From positions 310,001 to 374,000 of the forward strand of contig NZ_JAVXZY010000004.1 of assembly GCF_032337115.1 (NCBI RefSeq): a stretch of DNA of 64,000 bases, in the 5' to 3' direction. A program made the translations under genes and the position numbers. The notes beneath the pieces were generated by a model, which did not search any database, had not been told where the DNA came from, and worked only from the letters and a program-made list of their open reading frames with translations. Below, piece after piece: positions 10,059-18,632 of this stretch (position 1 is the stretch's first letter; each line of letters starts with the position of its first letter). This stretch comes from Roseateles_C aquae. Its GTDB lineage: Bacteria > Pseudomonadota > Gammaproteobacteria > Burkholderiales > Burkholderiaceae_C.

Positions 10059-10785
10059 AGCCTGGCTGGGCAAAGCCCAGCACGACGCGGCGCGTCATGG
10101 CGGACTTCTTCTCAATCTTCGTGATGATGATGGGGCCGATGTCGGCGGTATTGGCGACATGAGTGCCGCCGCAGGGCTGCAGGTCCACGCCGGCGATCTC
10201 CAGCAGGCGCACCCGGCCCGAACTGCGCGGTGGCTGGACGCTCATGCTGCGCACCAGGCCAGGATTGGCATCGAGTTCGGCATCGCTGATCCAGCGATGT
10301 GTGACGGCATGTCCTTCGGCCACCAGGCGCGCCAGCCCGGCATTGAGCTGTTCCTTGTCGAGCGGCTCGTTCATGTGGAAATCCAGCCGCGCATAGCCGG
10401 CAGTGATCGAACAGCCGTCGACCGGCTGCGGCACCAGCGCGCAGAGCAGGTGCGTGGCGGTGTGAAAGCGCATATGGGCGTGTCGACGAACCCAGTCGAT
10501 CCGCGCCTGCACGGCAAGACCTGGCACCAGCGTGTCCAACAACGCTTCCTGCCCGGGGGCGGGCAGGTGCAGGATCTCGCCGGCCTCGCCTTTGCGGGTG
10601 TCGGCGATCTGCAGCCGACGCTCGCCAGGCAACAACAAGTCGCCTGCATCGCCGGCCTGGCCGCCGCCCTGCGGATAGAACACGGTGCGGTCCAGCAGCA
10701 GGCCGCGCTCGTCGGCGCGCAGCAAGATGCCAGTGCACTCGCGCAGCAGCGCGTCCTCGCGGAAAAGTTCTTCGGTCGCGTTCAC
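10057..10785 (-). CDS. AlaX-type alanyl-tRNA editing protein
   Basis: Stand-alone homologue of the AlaRS editing domain, which hydrolyses Ser- (or Gly-) mischarged tRNA-Ala. The 242-residue product has the zinc-binding motifs H108-T-A-T-H112 and C205-G-G-T-H209, plus the N-terminal FYPQGGGQ motif of the AlaX-M type. It starts at a GTG whose GTGA overlaps the stop of the upstream VOC gene. The last codons and stop lie at the boundary of the palindromic element, so its C-terminus may have been altered by that insertion. Confidence 0.92.
   Translation of the reverse strand: MNATEELFREDALLRECTGILLRADERGLLLDRTVFYPQGGGQAGDAGDLLLPGERRLQIADTRKGEAGEILHLPAPGQEALLDTLVPGLAVQARIDWVRRHAHMRFHTATHLLCALVPQPVDGCSITAGYARLDFHMNEPLDKEQLNAGLARLVAEGHAVTHRWISDAELDANPGLVRSMSVQPPRSSGRVRLLEIAGVDLQPCGGTHVANTADIGPIIITKIEKKSAMTRRVVLGFAQPG
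10062..10103. repeat. 42-bp repeat, right copy (within alaX)
   Basis: Right-hand partner of 9672-9713, coding for the last residues of AlaX. It contains the same GCTGGGC-AAA-GCCCAGC hairpin. A further 13-bp segment, 10099-10111, is also present inverted at 9768-9780. Confidence 0.85.
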
Positions 10786-11366
10786 GCCAGCAATTCCAGT
10801 TTCAGCTCGCCCCTGGGCGTCAGCAGCGTCGCCGTGAGGCCGTCACGCGCCTCCCAGCTTTGCAATTGCACGCCGGAGGCTGGCAGCGCATCGCAGGGAT
10901 GCGCGGCGCCCCATTCGATCAGCACCGGCAGGCCCTCGCGGCGCAGACGCCGGCCATCCTCACGCAGCGCAATGCGCCAGCTCAAGGCGCCGCGCGTGGC
11001 CGCCACGGCGACGCCAGCATCGACACCCTCGCCGCGCCACTGCGCCAACGCCGCCTCCAGGCTGGGCACCCGGGCCACCCAATGGATCAAGCCGGCGCGC
11101 TGGCTCAGCGCTGCCTGCAACGCCGGCTGATCGAGATCGAACCAGCGTGCCCGCGTCGGCGGCGGCGCTTCCGGGTCGATGGCGATGATTTCCAGATAAC
11201 AGCGCGGATAGGCGTCCGAGCTGATGTTCAACAGCAGGTTGTGTGTGCCCATCAGCGCATGCTTGCCGCCAGGCATCGGGCTGACGCCAAACTGCTGCTC
11301 GCACCAAGCCACACCTTCCTCTAGGCTGGCCGCGCCAACGACCAGGTGATCCAGTTCCATCGCCAT
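10782..11366 (-). CDS. VOC (glyoxalase-like) family protein
   Basis: Predicted member of the vicinal oxygen chelate superfamily, glyoxalase-like type, function unknown. It starts MAMELDHLVVGAASLEEGVAWCEQQFGV, the usual first beta-alpha unit with the metal-ligand His in LDHLV, and contains GTHNLLLNI and CYLEIIAIDP strands. The ATG at 11364-11366 is chosen because GGGAGG lies at the right distance; 194 residues. The stop overlaps the alaX start, so the two are co-translated. Confidence 0.87.
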   Translation of the reverse strand: MAMELDHLVVGAASLEEGVAWCEQQFGVSPMPGGKHALMGTHNLLLNISSDAYPRCYLEIIAIDPEAPPPTRARWFDLDQPALQAALSQRAGLIHWVARVPSLEAALAQWRGEGVDAGVAVAATRGALSWRIALREDGRRLRREGLPVLIEWGAAHPCDALPASGVQLQSWEARDGLTATLLTPRGELKLELLA

Positions 11367-11407
11367 GTCTGCCTCCCTGCGCCGCCTGAACGGCACGCAA
11401 ATACCTG

Positions 11408-12256
11408 TCAGAGCTGCAGCTTACCTGCGATCAGCCGCTGCACATCGCCGCCAATCCAGGTCTGCTCGCCTTCGCGGCTGATATGGATGCGGCCCTGACG
11501 CTGCAACTGCGTGCCCTGGGCCACGGTGTAGCGCTCGGGCGCCAGTCCAGTAGCCATCATCCACAACGCCAGGCCGGCGTTGAAGCTGCCCGTCACCGGG
11601 TCTTCGGGCACACCCATCTCGGGCACGAACATGCGCACCTCGAACTGCGCCTCGGCGCCGGGCTCATGGGCACCGACGACGCCGACGTTCAGCCCCGCCA
11701 TCGCAGCGAAATCGGGCTGCAGCGCCAGCACCTGGGCGGCACGGGCCACACGCACGGCAATCCATTCCGGTCCGTTGCTGACCCAGACCACATCCAGCGC
11801 CTCAGCCTCGGGGAGGCGCAGCGCGCGCAAGACCTGGGCGCGCAGTTCAGACGCCAGCGGACCTTCGCGCGTCAGCGGCGGCGCGGCAAAGGCGAGCCGG
11901 CCCTCTTGACCGGCCACCTGGCGCACCGGGATCAGGCCGATCTGGCACTGCTGAACGATCAGCCCGGGCTGGCGAGGCCGCCCGCCATGGTCCAGCCAGA
12001 CCTGGGCACTGCCCAGCGTCGGATGGCCGGCAAAGGGCAACTCGCCGCCGGGCGTGAAGATGCGCAGCCGGTAGTCGGCCGCAGGGTCGGTGGGCGGCAG
12101 CAGAAAGGTCGTTTCGGACAGATTGGTCCAGCGCGCAAAGCGGGCCATCTGCGCGTCACTCAAACCCTCACCGTCAACGACCACCGCCAGCGGATTGCCG
12201 CGCAAGGGCTCGTTGCTGAAGACATCAACCTGGGCAAAGCGGCGTGATCGGTTCAT
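11408..12256 (-). CDS. PhzF family protein (isomerase/epimerase-like)
   Basis: Member of the PhzF/DapF-like fold. The N-terminus (FAQVDVFSNEPLRGNPLAVVVDG) and the segments LSETTFLLPP, TPGGELPFAGHPTLGSA and DPVTGSFNAGLALWM are the family signatures, including the catalytic Glu in LSETTF. The ATG at 12254-12256 gives 282 residues, the normal length. Substrate unknown. It is in the same run as an amino-acid racemase and an aminotransferase, which fits a role on a small amino-acid-like metabolite, but that is inference. Confidence 0.93.
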   Translation of the reverse strand: MNRSRRFAQVDVFSNEPLRGNPLAVVVDGEGLSDAQMARFARWTNLSETTFLLPPTDPAADYRLRIFTPGGELPFAGHPTLGSAQVWLDHGGRPRQPGLIVQQCQIGLIPVRQVAGQEGRLAFAAPPLTREGPLASELRAQVLRALRLPEAEALDVVWVSNGPEWIAVRVARAAQVLALQPDFAAMAGLNVGVVGAHEPGAEAQFEVRMFVPEMGVPEDPVTGSFNAGLALWMMATGLAPERYTVAQGTQLQRQGRIHISREGEQTWIGGDVQRLIAGKLQL

Positions 12257-12272
12257 GGGAACTCGCGGGTGA

Positions 12273-12286
12273 GGGTCAGGTCTTGC
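12273..12286 (+). repeat. GGGTCAGGTCTTGC motif copy in the GNAT-phzF gap
   Basis: 14-base plus-strand match to the repeated GGGGTCAGGTCTTGC motif, located about 20 bp after the stop of the GNAT gene on the opposite strand. It is one of several copies found just after stop codons in this window. Confidence 0.5.
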
Positions 12287-12305
12287 CGCTGCGCCGCCAA
12301 ACGAC

Positions 12306-12779
12306 TCAGGCGGCGGGCTGCAGATACAGGCCGGGCCGGCTGATCTCCATGCCGCGATCCGGCGCGGCCAGCGGCTTGAAGCCATGGCGCTGGTAGAGCG
12401 CATGGGCGTCACGGGTGATCAGCTGGAAGCGGCGCAGGCCCTGCAGCTCCGGGTGCTGCAGCAGGGTCGCAATCAGCCAGTCGCCCAGGCCCTGGCCGCG
12501 GTGGGCCTCCAGCACATAGACGTCGCAGAGATAGGCAAAGGTCGCCCGGTCACTGATCACGCGGGCAAAGCCAACCACCTGCTCCGCCGCCCCGCCCTCG
12601 CTGCAGCGCAGCGCGAAACACAGCGAATGCTGCATGGCCTGCTGCACCAGCGCGAGGCTGATGCCTTCGCTCCAGTAGCAGCGGGTCAGGAAGGCGTGAA
12701 CGGCGACCGGGTCTTGATCGGCCGCCGCACTGCTGATGCGGTAGCGACGATTGCCCAGCGCCTTGATGTCCTCAACCAT
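12306..12779 (-). CDS. GNAT family N-acetyltransferase
   Basis: Acetyltransferase of 157 residues. It shows the GNAT core FAYLCDVYVLEAHRGQGLGDWLIATLL (acetyl-CoA loop R-G-Q-G-L-G) and a C-terminal YQRHGFKPL motif. The start is the ATG at 12777-12779, 13 bp after the aminotransferase stop and preceded by GAGG. Longer in-frame starts would overlap the upstream gene. Substrate unknown; its position in the aminotransferase run suggests an amino-acid-related molecule. Confidence 0.9.
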   Translation of the reverse strand: MVEDIKALGNRRYRISSAAADQDPVAVHAFLTRCYWSEGISLALVQQAMQHSLCFALRCSEGGAAEQVVGFARVISDRATFAYLCDVYVLEAHRGQGLGDWLIATLLQHPELQGLRRFQLITRDAHALYQRHGFKPLAAPDRGMEISRPGLYLQPAA

Positions 12780-12792
12780 CGTCGCGGCCACC

Positions 12793-14001
12793 TCAGGGCG
12801 TGGTTTCGGGAATCGCGGCCAGCGCCTCGCCCAGCACGCGGCCGAGAATGGCCACGCCTTCGGCAATCAGCTCGGGCGTCAGCGTCACAAAGGACAGGCG
12901 CATCGTGCGCGGATCCGGGTTCGCTGCATAGAAGGCAGCGCCGGGCACGTAGGCAATATTGGCATCGACGGCCTTGGGCAGCAGTGCCATCGCATCCAGG
13001 CCCTCGGGCAGGCGGATCCAGAAGAACATGCCGCCCTTGGGGCTCTGCCATTCGCAGCCGGCCGGCAGGTGCTTCTTCAGGCCCTCGGCCATCGCATCAC
13101 GATTGGCCTTGTAGCGGGCACGGATCTTGGGCACATGCTCGTCGAGGAAACCGTTCTTGATCACCTCGTAAACGACGCGCTGGTTGAAGCCCGGCGTGTG
13201 CAGATCGGCCGCCTGCTTGGCCTGCAGCAGCTTGGGGTACAGGGCCTTGGGCGCAATGATGAAGCCCAGGCGGAAGCCCGGCGTCAGCACCTTGGAGAAG
13301 GAACCGAGGTAGATCGAACCTTCCGGCCACATCGAGCTGAGCGAGGGCAGCGGCGGTTCGTCGAACCACAGGTCGCCATAGGGGTTGTCTTCGATCACCG
13401 GCACGCCGGCAGCCTTGGCGGCGGCCATCACCGCCTGACGGCGCTCCAGGCTCATCACCCGACCGGTCGGGTTCTGATAGTTCGGCAGCAGATAGGCGAA
13501 GCGCGTGCCTGGCGCGTCGTGCGGCAGGCGGGCAAAGGCCTCGGGCAGCGGGCCCTGCTCGTCGCTGGCCAGGCTGATGAAGCTCGGCTCATAGGGCGTG
13601 AAGGCCTGCAGTGCACCCAGATAGGTGGGCGTCTCGACGGCCACCGGCGCGCTGGCATCGCAGAGGATTTTGCCGACCAGATCCAGGCCCTGCTGCGAAC
13701 CGCTGGTGATCAGCACCTGATCCGGGCTCACGTCCATGCCCAGCGCTTTGACGCGCGCGGCGACCCATTCACGCAGTGGCGCAAAGCCCTCGCTGGCCGC
13801 GTACTGCAGCGCTTCCTTGGCGTTTTCGCTCAGCACCTTGTCGCAGGCCGCCTTCAGTGCGTCGACCGGAAAGGTGTCGGCCGAGGGCAGACCACCAGCC
13901 ATCGACAGGATGCCGGGCTTTTCGGTGACCTTGAGGATTTCGCGAATGATGGACGGGTTCATGCGCGCGGCGCGGCGCGCCTGGGTCCAGATGCTGCTCA
14001 T
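12793..14001 (-). CDS. PLP-dependent aminotransferase (fold type I, LysN-like)
   Basis: Aminotransferase of 402 residues, class I/II. Visible signatures are LSMAGGLPSADTFP, the QYAASEGFAPLREW segment, TSGSQQGLD (PLP phosphate region), NYQNPTGRVMS and the Schiff-base lysine K237 in GSFSKVLTPGFRLG. This pattern matches 2-aminoadipate or aromatic/branched aminotransferases related to LysN; the exact substrate cannot be set. The ATG at 13999-14001 has GGAGA upstream. It follows the racemase by 23 bp, so the two are probably one transcript. Confidence 0.93.
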   Translation of the reverse strand: MSSIWTQARRAARMNPSIIREILKVTEKPGILSMAGGLPSADTFPVDALKAACDKVLSENAKEALQYAASEGFAPLREWVAARVKALGMDVSPDQVLITSGSQQGLDLVGKILCDASAPVAVETPTYLGALQAFTPYEPSFISLASDEQGPLPEAFARLPHDAPGTRFAYLLPNYQNPTGRVMSLERRQAVMAAAKAAGVPVIEDNPYGDLWFDEPPLPSLSSMWPEGSIYLGSFSKVLTPGFRLGFIIAPKALYPKLLQAKQAADLHTPGFNQRVVYEVIKNGFLDEHVPKIRARYKANRDAMAEGLKKHLPAGCEWQSPKGGMFFWIRLPEGLDAMALLPKAVDANIAYVPGAAFYAANPDPRTMRLSFVTLTPELIAEGVAILGRVLGEALAAIPETTP

Positions 14002-14024
14002 GGGAATATCTCCGGGGAGGGGTC

Positions 14025-14786
14025 TCAAGTTGTTGTTGTACCACCTGGGCGGTGGGAGTCGGGACTGGGGCTCAGCATCCATTCAACCGCCGCCTGCGCC
14101 TGCAGCACGGTGCTGTCGAACAGCGGGATGGGGCTGCTGGCCTGCGCGCTGGCGTCCAGCAGCAGGCCGATTTCGGTACAGCCAAGGATGGCGGCCTGGG
14201 CGCCTTCGGCCGCCAGCGCGGCGACGATGGCCTGGTAGCGCTGGCGCGAGGCCGGCAAGACCTGACCCCGGCACAGCTCTTCGTAGATGATGCGATGGAC
14301 TTCGGCGCGGTCGTCGGCGCTGGGTGTCAGCAGTTCAATGCCGTGGCGCTGCATGCGCTGGTGATAGAAGGAGCCGGCGGCCATGGTGTAGCCGGTGGCC
14401 AGCAGCCCGACTCGGCTAAAGCCGCGCGCGCGCAGCGCCGCCGCCGTGGCGTCAACGATGTGCAGCAGCGACAGGCCGGACTCGGCCTCGATCTGCTCGG
14501 CCACCCTGTGCATGGTGTTGGTCGCCAGCAGCAGGGCCTCGGCACCGCCGGCCTTCAAACCAGCCGCGGCCTCAGTGAGCAGGCGGGCGGCAGCAGCCCA
14601 GTCGTCGGTACGCTGGCAGCGCTCGATGGTCGCGAAGTCCACGCTGTGCATCAGCAGACGAGCGCTGTGCAGCCCGCCCAGCCGGGCCGCCACCTCGCGG
14701 TTCAGCAAGGCGTAGAGATGGGCACTGGATTCCCAGCTCATGCCGCCGAGCACGCCCAGCAGCCGCAGGCTTGGCAGCGTGTTCAT
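14025..14786 (-). CDS. Aspartate/glutamate racemase family protein
   Basis: PLP-independent amino-acid racemase of 253 residues. The N-terminus LGVLGGMSWESSAHLYALLN is the family signature. LLLATNTMH carries a Thr where many members have the first catalytic Cys (consensus N-T/C-x-H), and AAILGCTEIGLLL carries the second catalytic Cys. A Thr at the first position is a known variant that can narrow catalysis to one direction. The ATG at 14784-14786 has GGAG upstream and beats a TTG two codons earlier. It is the first gene of the six-gene minus run and divergent from a MocR regulator. Confidence 0.9.
   Translation of the reverse strand: MNTLPSLRLLGVLGGMSWESSAHLYALLNREVAARLGGLHSARLLMHSVDFATIERCQRTDDWAAAARLLTEAAAGLKAGGAEALLLATNTMHRVAEQIEAESGLSLLHIVDATAAALRARGFSRVGLLATGYTMAAGSFYHQRMQRHGIELLTPSADDRAEVHRIIYEELCRGQVLPASRQRYQAIVAALAAEGAQAAILGCTEIGLLLDASAQASSPIPLFDSTVLQAQAAVEWMLSPSPDSHRPGGTTTT
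14255..14269 (-). repeat. GGGGTCAGGTCTTGC motif copy inside the racemase gene
   Basis: Exact 15-base match to the motif at 7631-7645 and 24154-24168. As in the SMP-30 gene it is read in the Gly-Gln-Val-Leu frame. Confidence 0.6.
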
Positions 14787-14876
14787 GGGCAATCTCCGGC
14801 GCGGCGGAGGCCGCAGGCGGGGAGCGGGAGCTGGAACTTCATGCGATCCAGTCTAGCGGCGCCAACCAATACAGAA

Positions 14877-14915
14877 CCAGTACACTTTCGCGAACAAGCA
14901 CAGCATCTGTACTGG
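14877..14915. promoter_or_regulatory. Candidate MocR operator (CCAGTACA inverted repeat)
   Basis: CCAGTACA (14877-14884) and its exact inverse TGTACTGG (14908-14915) are separated by 23 bp in the divergent gap between the racemase and MocR genes. A partial extra copy, ATACAG, lies just left. The right half-site abuts the MocR ATG, so binding there would block its own expression. MocR proteins commonly bind spaced repeats in divergent promoters; the assignment to this regulator is inference. Confidence 0.6.
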
Positions 14916-14916
14916 C

Positions 14917-16344
14917 ATGAGCACCAACACAGCCGCCCCGCTGGCCCGCGGCGCCAGCACCCCGCTGGCCCAGCAACTGGCCCAACGATTTGCCGAACGC
15001 ATCCAGCAGCGCCTGCTGCTGCCCGGCGCCCGCCTGCCCTCGGTACGCGATTGCGCCCGGCATCATGGCGTCAGCCCGTATACCGTCGTGGCGGCTTACG
15101 ATCAATTGCTCGCCTCAGGCCTGCTTGAAGCGCGCAAGCAGCGTGGTTTTTTCGTCCGCGATATGCGGCCGGCCAGCCCGGCGCCGACCAGGGCCTGGCT
15201 GGCCCGGCCTGCGCAGGCGCCGGTGGACGCCAGTGCGCTGATACGCGGCATGTTCCAGGCCGATGCCCGCCATGCACCGGGCCTGGGCACCCTGCCCGGC
15301 GACTGGCTGGACCTGCCCATGCTGCAAAGCGCGATGCGCCGGGTGCTGACGCAGAGCGAGCAGCCCGATCAGCTGGCGCTGCAGTACGGTGAGCCCGGCG
15401 GCGACCCGCGACTGCGCGCGGCGCTGTCGCGTCGGATGGAAGATCTGGGCGTCAGCGTGGCGCCGGAGCAGATCGTCAGCACCGTCGGCGCCACCCATGC
15501 GCTGGATCTGATCACCCGCACGCTGCTGACGCCGGGCGATGCGGTGCTGGTTGACGACCCGGGCTGGGCGATCGAATACGCCCGCCTGTCGCAGGCCGGC
15601 ATGCGGCTGCTGCCGGTGCCGCGCGACCAGCATGGCCCCGACCTGGCGGTGATGCAGCGCCTGATCGCCGAGCACAAGCCGCGCATGTACGTCACCGTCT
15701 CGGTGCTGCACAACCCGACCGGCGGCAGCCTCTCGCTGGCCAGCGCCCACCAGATCCTCAAGCTGGCCGAGGCGGCCGATCTGATGATCGTCGAGGACGA
15801 CACCTATGCCTGCCTGGCGCCCAACCATGCGCCGCGGCTGTCGGCGCTCGATGGCCTGCGCCGCACGCTGTATGTCTCGGGCTTTTCCAAGATCCTGACG
15901 CCGGCCTGGCGGGTCGGCTTCGTCGCCGCGAGCGCCGAGCGGGTGGCCAAGCTGACCGATCTGAAGCTGCTGTCCACGCTGACCACCAGCCCGATGATGG
16001 ACCGCGCCGTCGCCCTCTGCCTGGAGCAGGGCCAGCTGCGCCGCCATGCCGAACGCGTCATCGCCCGGCTGGACGCCGCCCGCCAGCGCAGCGTGCGCCT
16101 GGCCGAGGACGCCGGCTGTCGCTTCGTGACGCCACCGCAGGGACTGTTCGGCTGGCTGGATGTCGGCGTCGACACCGAAAAGCTGGCCCAGCGCCTGCTC
16201 GACGCCGGCTGGCTGATCGCCCCCGGCGTGCTGTTCAGCCCGACCCGCCGCGCCGGCACGCTGATGCGCATCAATTTCGCTACCTCGCAGGATGCGCGCT
16301 TCTGGCGGCTGCTGGAGCAGTTGCGCGCGGAACTTCAGAGATAG
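14917..16344 (+). CDS. MocR/PdxR-type transcriptional regulator (GntR HTH + aminotransferase domain)
   Basis: Fusion of an N-terminal GntR winged helix (about residues 15-80, TPLAQQLAQRFAERIQQ... RLPSVRDCARHHGVSPYTV) with a fold-type-I aminotransferase domain. K325 in SGFSKILTPAWRVGF should bind PLP, and LHNPTGGSLS is the usual Asn-Pro-Thr-Gly. 475 residues, normal for MocR. Such regulators sense PLP or an amino compound. It is divergent from the racemase-aminotransferase run, its likely target. No ribosome site is visible before the ATG, so the message may be leaderless. Confidence 0.95.
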   Translation: MSTNTAAPLARGASTPLAQQLAQRFAERIQQRLLLPGARLPSVRDCARHHGVSPYTVVAAYDQLLASGLLEARKQRGFFVRDMRPASPAPTRAWLARPAQAPVDASALIRGMFQADARHAPGLGTLPGDWLDLPMLQSAMRRVLTQSEQPDQLALQYGEPGGDPRLRAALSRRMEDLGVSVAPEQIVSTVGATHALDLITRTLLTPGDAVLVDDPGWAIEYARLSQAGMRLLPVPRDQHGPDLAVMQRLIAEHKPRMYVTVSVLHNPTGGSLSLASAHQILKLAEAADLMIVEDDTYACLAPNHAPRLSALDGLRRTLYVSGFSKILTPAWRVGFVAASAERVAKLTDLKLLSTLTTSPMMDRAVALCLEQGQLRRHAERVIARLDAARQRSVRLAEDAGCRFVTPPQGLFGWLDVGVDTEKLAQRLLDAGWLIAPGVLFSPTRRAGTLMRINFATSQDARFWRLLEQLRAELQR

Positions 16345-16353
16345 GCGGCCCGA

Positions 16354-16731
16354 TCAAGCCGGCGGCAGCCGCCGCTGCCACTCGGCCTGAGCGACCAGCA
16401 GCAGGCCGCCGATGGCGCTGAGGTTCTTCATGAAATGCAGCAGCTGGCCATGGCGCTGCAGCCCCTGCTCGCGCCAGAACGGATGCGCGAGGCAGGCATC
16501 GACGGCAAGAAAAGCGGCCATCACCAGCGCCGCCCAGCCGGCTTGCCAGCCGCAGACAATGAGCAGACCGGCGGCCAACTCAAACAGGCCGAAGGCCAGG
16601 TAGCCGGCGCCGAGCGAGGCGACGCCGCCGTCAAGCACGCCGCCGTAGGCCAGCAGGCGCTCCAGCCCCATCGCGACAAAGACACTGGCCACCAGTGCGC
16701 GGGCAAGAAAATAGAGCTGCAACTTGTCCAT
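16354..16731 (-). CDS. DoxX family membrane protein
   Basis: Small four-helix membrane protein of the DoxX type, 125 residues, role not defined. It starts MDKLQLYFLARALVASVFVAMGLERLL, then three more hydrophobic segments (LGAGYLAFGLFELAAGLLIVCGW, ALVMAAFLAVDACL, AIGGLLLVA) with the common HPFW and FMKNLSAIGG motifs. ATG at 16729-16731 has GGGAGAG upstream. It lies 43 bp after the SDR gene on the same strand, so probably co-transcribed. Confidence 0.88.
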   Translation of the reverse strand: MDKLQLYFLARALVASVFVAMGLERLLAYGGVLDGGVASLGAGYLAFGLFELAAGLLIVCGWQAGWAALVMAAFLAVDACLAHPFWREQGLQRHGQLLHFMKNLSAIGGLLLVAQAEWQRRLPPA

Positions 16732-16774
16732 GATGATCTCTCCCAGGTCTGCAGGGGCGGGCCACCTCTGAGCT

Positions 16775-17560
16775 TCAGCGCGCCGTGAAACCGCCGTTGG
16801 CGAACAGCGTCTGACCGTTGATCCACCAGCCCTCGCCGGCCAGGAAGCGGACGATGGGCGCGATATCGCGAATATCACCCAGCTTGCCGTTCATGCTGGC
16901 CGCGCTCAGATAGGCGGTGGAGGCCGCGTTTTCCTGGCCGTGGAAGAAGGGCGTGTCCAGCGGGCCGGGCGCCACGGCATTGACCGAGATGCCACGGGCG
17001 GCGAACTCCTTGGCCGCCGCACGGGTGAAATGTTCCAGCGGCGCCTTCGCCCCGGCATAGACGCTGTAGCCGCCAGTGAAGGCGGCCAGCAGCGAGGTCG
17101 CAATGCTGATGATCTTGCCGCCGTCTTCCAGTTGCCGGCCGGCCTCACGGATGAAGAAAAAGGCGGCACGGCTGTTGACGGCAAACATCGCGTCGAACTC
17201 GGCCTCGCTGGTCTCGATCAAGGGCTTCTTCAGCACCTTGCCGACGGCATTCACCGCGATATCGATGCGACCGAAGGCGGCTTTTCCCTCGGCAAAGAGG
17301 CGCTCGATCTGGCCCACCTCGCTGAGGTCGCCCTGCAGCGCCTCGGCCCGCACGCCCAGCCCGCGCAGCTCACGCACCGCCGCCTCGGCATCGGCCGCTG
17401 ACGAGGCGCTGTGGAAGTGCAGCAGCACATCGGCGCCGGCGGCCGCCAGCTCCAGGGCGATCTGCCGGCCCAGATTTCGCGAAGCGCCGGCCACCAGGGC
17501 GACTTTGCCGTGCAGGCTGTGTTCATTCGTTTGGCGGGCGGTGGGGTTCGTGTTGCTCAT
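16775..17560 (-). CDS. SDR family oxidoreductase
   Basis: NAD(P)-dependent short-chain dehydrogenase, 261 residues. The cofactor loop GASRNLG (residues 25-31), the VNAVG strand, active-site Ser156, and Tyr168-x-x-x-Lys172 are all present; the C-terminus has VAPGPLDTPFF. The ATG at 17558-17560 has GGAG upstream. It is divergent from a LysR regulator, the classical arrangement for a LysR-controlled target. The substrate cannot be inferred. Confidence 0.93.
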   Translation of the reverse strand: MSNTNPTARQTNEHSLHGKVALVAGASRNLGRQIALELAAAGADVLLHFHSASSAADAEAAVRELRGLGVRAEALQGDLSEVGQIERLFAEGKAAFGRIDIAVNAVGKVLKKPLIETSEAEFDAMFAVNSRAAFFFIREAGRQLEDGGKIISIATSLLAAFTGGYSVYAGAKAPLEHFTRAAAKEFAARGISVNAVAPGPLDTPFFHGQENAASTAYLSAASMNGKLGDIRDIAPIVRFLAGEGWWINGQTLFANGGFTAR

Positions 17561-17659
17561 GGTTTGCTCCGTTGAAATCAAAAAGGGGCGGCTGGCCGCC
17601 GTGCTGTGGCCACGTGTCCGTCGCCATGCCCAGACTTTGATTGACAAAGCATTTCGAAT

Positions 17660-17675
17660 AAATAACGATCTATTT
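17660..17675. promoter_or_regulatory. Candidate LysR operator
   Basis: AAATA-N6-TATTT, a dyad inside an AT-rich island in the SDR/LysR divergent gap, has the size of a T-N11-A LysR box. It is flanked by an imperfect CAAAGCA / TGCTTCTTTG pair. The AT-richness contrasts with the surrounding DNA. Confidence 0.45.
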
Positions 17676-17708
17676 GCTTCTTTGTTTTCACATGGGAACC
17701 AATAGACG

Positions 17709-18632
17709 ATGGATCGCCTGCAAGCCATGCAGCTTTTTGTGCAGATCGCCGACAGCGGCAGCTTCACCCGCGCGGCCGAGGCACTGGGCCTGTCACGCCC
17801 GGCCGCCTCGAATGCGATCCGCGCTTTGGAAGATCGACTGGGCACCCGGCTGCTCAGCCGCACCACCCGCCAGGTCCAGCTGACGGCCGACGGCCAGGCC
17901 TACCGCGAGCGCTGCCAGCGCCTGCTGGCCGATATGGCGGAGGCCGAGGCGCTGTTTCGCCCGCAGGGCAGCCAGCTACGCGGCCGGCTGCGCATCGATG
18001 TGCCCAGCCGCGTGGCCGCCGGCCTGATGGCACCGGCACTGCCGGATTTCCTCGAGCACCATCCTGAGCTGAGCCTGGAACTGGGCAGCAGCGACCGCGC
18101 CATCGATCTGTTCCAGGACGGCGTCGACGCGGTGATACGGGTTGGCGCCAGCAGCGACGAACGGCTGATCAGCCGGCCGCTGGGCCAGTTCCGGGTCGGC
18201 AGCTATGCCAGCCCGGCCTATCTGGCCCGCCATGGCCGGCCCGAACGCCTGGAGGCCTTGTCCGGCCATTGGCTGGTCGACTATGCGCCGCCCCAGGCCC
18301 CAGCCAGCGAGCAGCTCGGGCTGGCCGCCTGGGAGCATCTAGCCGCCAACGGCAGCCGCCAGCGGCTGATGCTGAGGAGCCGGCTGCGCGTCAACAGCGT
18401 CGAGACCTATCTGGCCGCCGGACTGGCCGGCCTGGGCCTGATCCAGGTGCCGGCCTACGACGTGGCCGGCGCGCTGGCCCGAGGCGAGTTGGTTGAGCTG
18501 ATGCAGGCCTGGCCGGCGCCGCCACTGCCGGTCGCCCTGCTCTATCCACAGCGGCGCCACCTGTCGCGCCGGCTGCAGGCTTTTGCGGCCTGGTGCGAAA
18601 CACTGTTCCGGCCGCATTTGCTGCCGATATAG
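17709..18632 (+). CDS. LysR family transcriptional regulator
   Basis: 307-residue regulator with the N-terminal LysR helix-turn-helix (MDRLQAMQLFVQIADSGSFTRAAEALGLSRPAASNAIRALEDRLGTRLL) and a substrate-binding domain beginning near residue 90. The GRLRIDVPSRVA start of that domain resembles the CrgA-like subgroup common in proteobacteria. Probably controls the divergent SDR-DoxX genes. Effector unknown. Confidence 0.94.
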   Translation: MDRLQAMQLFVQIADSGSFTRAAEALGLSRPAASNAIRALEDRLGTRLLSRTTRQVQLTADGQAYRERCQRLLADMAEAEALFRPQGSQLRGRLRIDVPSRVAAGLMAPALPDFLEHHPELSLELGSSDRAIDLFQDGVDAVIRVGASSDERLISRPLGQFRVGSYASPAYLARHGRPERLEALSGHWLVDYAPPQAPASEQLGLAAWEHLAANGSRQRLMLRSRLRVNSVETYLAAGLAGLGLIQVPAYDVAGALARGELVELMQAWPAPPLPVALLYPQRRHLSRRLQAFAAWCETLFRPHLLPI

